Below are positions 6,968 through 7,057 of a stretch of DNA of 7,057 bases, in pieces; position 1 is the stretch's first letter; each line of letters begins with the position of its first letter. The DNA is from Coriobacteriia bacterium. GTDB lineage: Bacteria > Actinomycetota > Coriobacteriia > WRKU01. Made by a program: the position numbers and the translations under genes. The DNA is taken from positions 1 through 7,057 of the forward strand of contig WRDL01000076.1 in NCBI GenBank assembly GCA_009784095.1, written 5' to 3'. The notes below the pieces were generated by a model. That model was not told where the DNA came from and ran no database searches. It saw nothing but the letters and a program-made list of their open reading frames with translations.

Positions 6968-7030
6968 ATGCCTCTTTTCGCAGTGAGCGGACCCGTGCCG
7001 GGAGGAGTGCCGATAAAGGTCCCCAACTAA
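6968..7030 (+). CDS. Doubtful 20-codon proline-rich ORF
   Basis: ATG 6968 opens 20 codons ending at TAA 7028-7030, with GGAG at 6961-6964 only 3 nt before the start. The peptide has five prolines and four glycines and matches nothing I know. GGAGAG at 6961-6966 can fold back on CTCTTT at 6972-6977, with the ATG in the loop, which would hide the SD. It may be a chance ORF; no coding signal beyond the SD supports it. Confidence 0.15.
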   Translation: MPLFAVSGPVPGGVPIKVPN

Positions 7031-7032
7031 GC

Positions 7033-7038
7033 TATAGT
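7033..7038 (+). promoter_or_regulatory. Possible -10 box of a downstream gene
   Basis: TATAGT resembles a sigma-70 -10 hexamer in an otherwise GC-rich tract just after the operon ends. No TTGACA-like -35 sequence stands 16-18 nt upstream, and there is no extended -10 TG. It would place a transcription start near 7045, shortly before the SD-like sequence at the window edge. Confidence 0.25.
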
Positions 7039-7051
7039 AGAACTGATGGAT

Positions 7052-7057
7052 AAAGGA
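7052..7057 (+). promoter_or_regulatory. Possible Shine-Dalgarno site of the next gene, at window edge
   Basis: The window ends in AAAGGA, a good SD core. A gene starting a few bases beyond 7057 on the + strand is the simplest reading. The start codon is not visible. Confidence 0.35.

Noticed and set aside
6961..6978. Possible rho-independent terminator after fumarase beta
   Set aside because: The stem has four Watson-Crick pairs plus two G-U pairs, and the T run is part of the stem and only four long. It is too weak to call.
6989..7022. GGACC and GGTCC inverted pair
   Set aside because: Five pairs with a 24-nt loop and no T tract; likely chance.

Overview
The window is a tightly packed, single-strand (+) gene string from a moderately GC-rich bacterium (about 58-60% GC, judged by eye). 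The content fits an anaerobe: a hydrogenase-maturation GTPase, a lactate-dehydrogenase-like malate dehydrogenase and an oxygen-sensitive two-subunit class I fumarase. A Lys-rich tail on the topoisomerase and the overall codon style make Actinomycetota, class Coriobacteriia or a relative, my best guess. That placement is inference; no rRNA or other marker is present.

Layout: (1) nt 1-296, the C-terminal part of HypB, whose start lies outside the window. (2) nt 293-2881, a type IA DNA topoisomerase whose motifs look archaeal rather than like bacterial TopA. It carries four C-terminal zinc ribbons in an A-B-A-B order and a basic tail. (3) nt 2900-3838, NAD-dependent malate dehydrogenase. (4) nt 3851-4795, fumarase alpha subunit. 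(5) nt 4785-6380, a 12-TM MFS transporter with a long cytoplasmic N-terminus, lying between the two fumarase subunit genes. (6) nt 6358-6945, fumarase beta subunit. (7) nt 6946-7057, a short intergenic stretch with a doubtful 20-codon ORF, a -10-like box and a Shine-Dalgarno-like sequence for a gene starting beyond the window.

The junctions are a 4-nt overlap, an 18-nt gap, a 12-nt gap, an 11-nt overlap and a 23-nt overlap. This is very probably one transcript with translational coupling. Mdh and the fumarase together give oxaloacetate to malate to fumarate, the reductive C4 branch that feeds fumarate respiration or succinate formation, or the reverse. HypB points to a hydrogenase that could supply electrons, but the hydrogenase is not in view.

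The points most worth a second look are the transporter gene splitting the fumarase pair, the archaeal-type topoisomerase inside a central-metabolism operon, the duplicated zinc-ribbon module, His-to-Cys changes in both fumarase signature motifs, and a roughly four-fold excess of GATC sites (about 103 by hand count). I see no IS element, CRISPR, tRNA, rRNA or phage gene.
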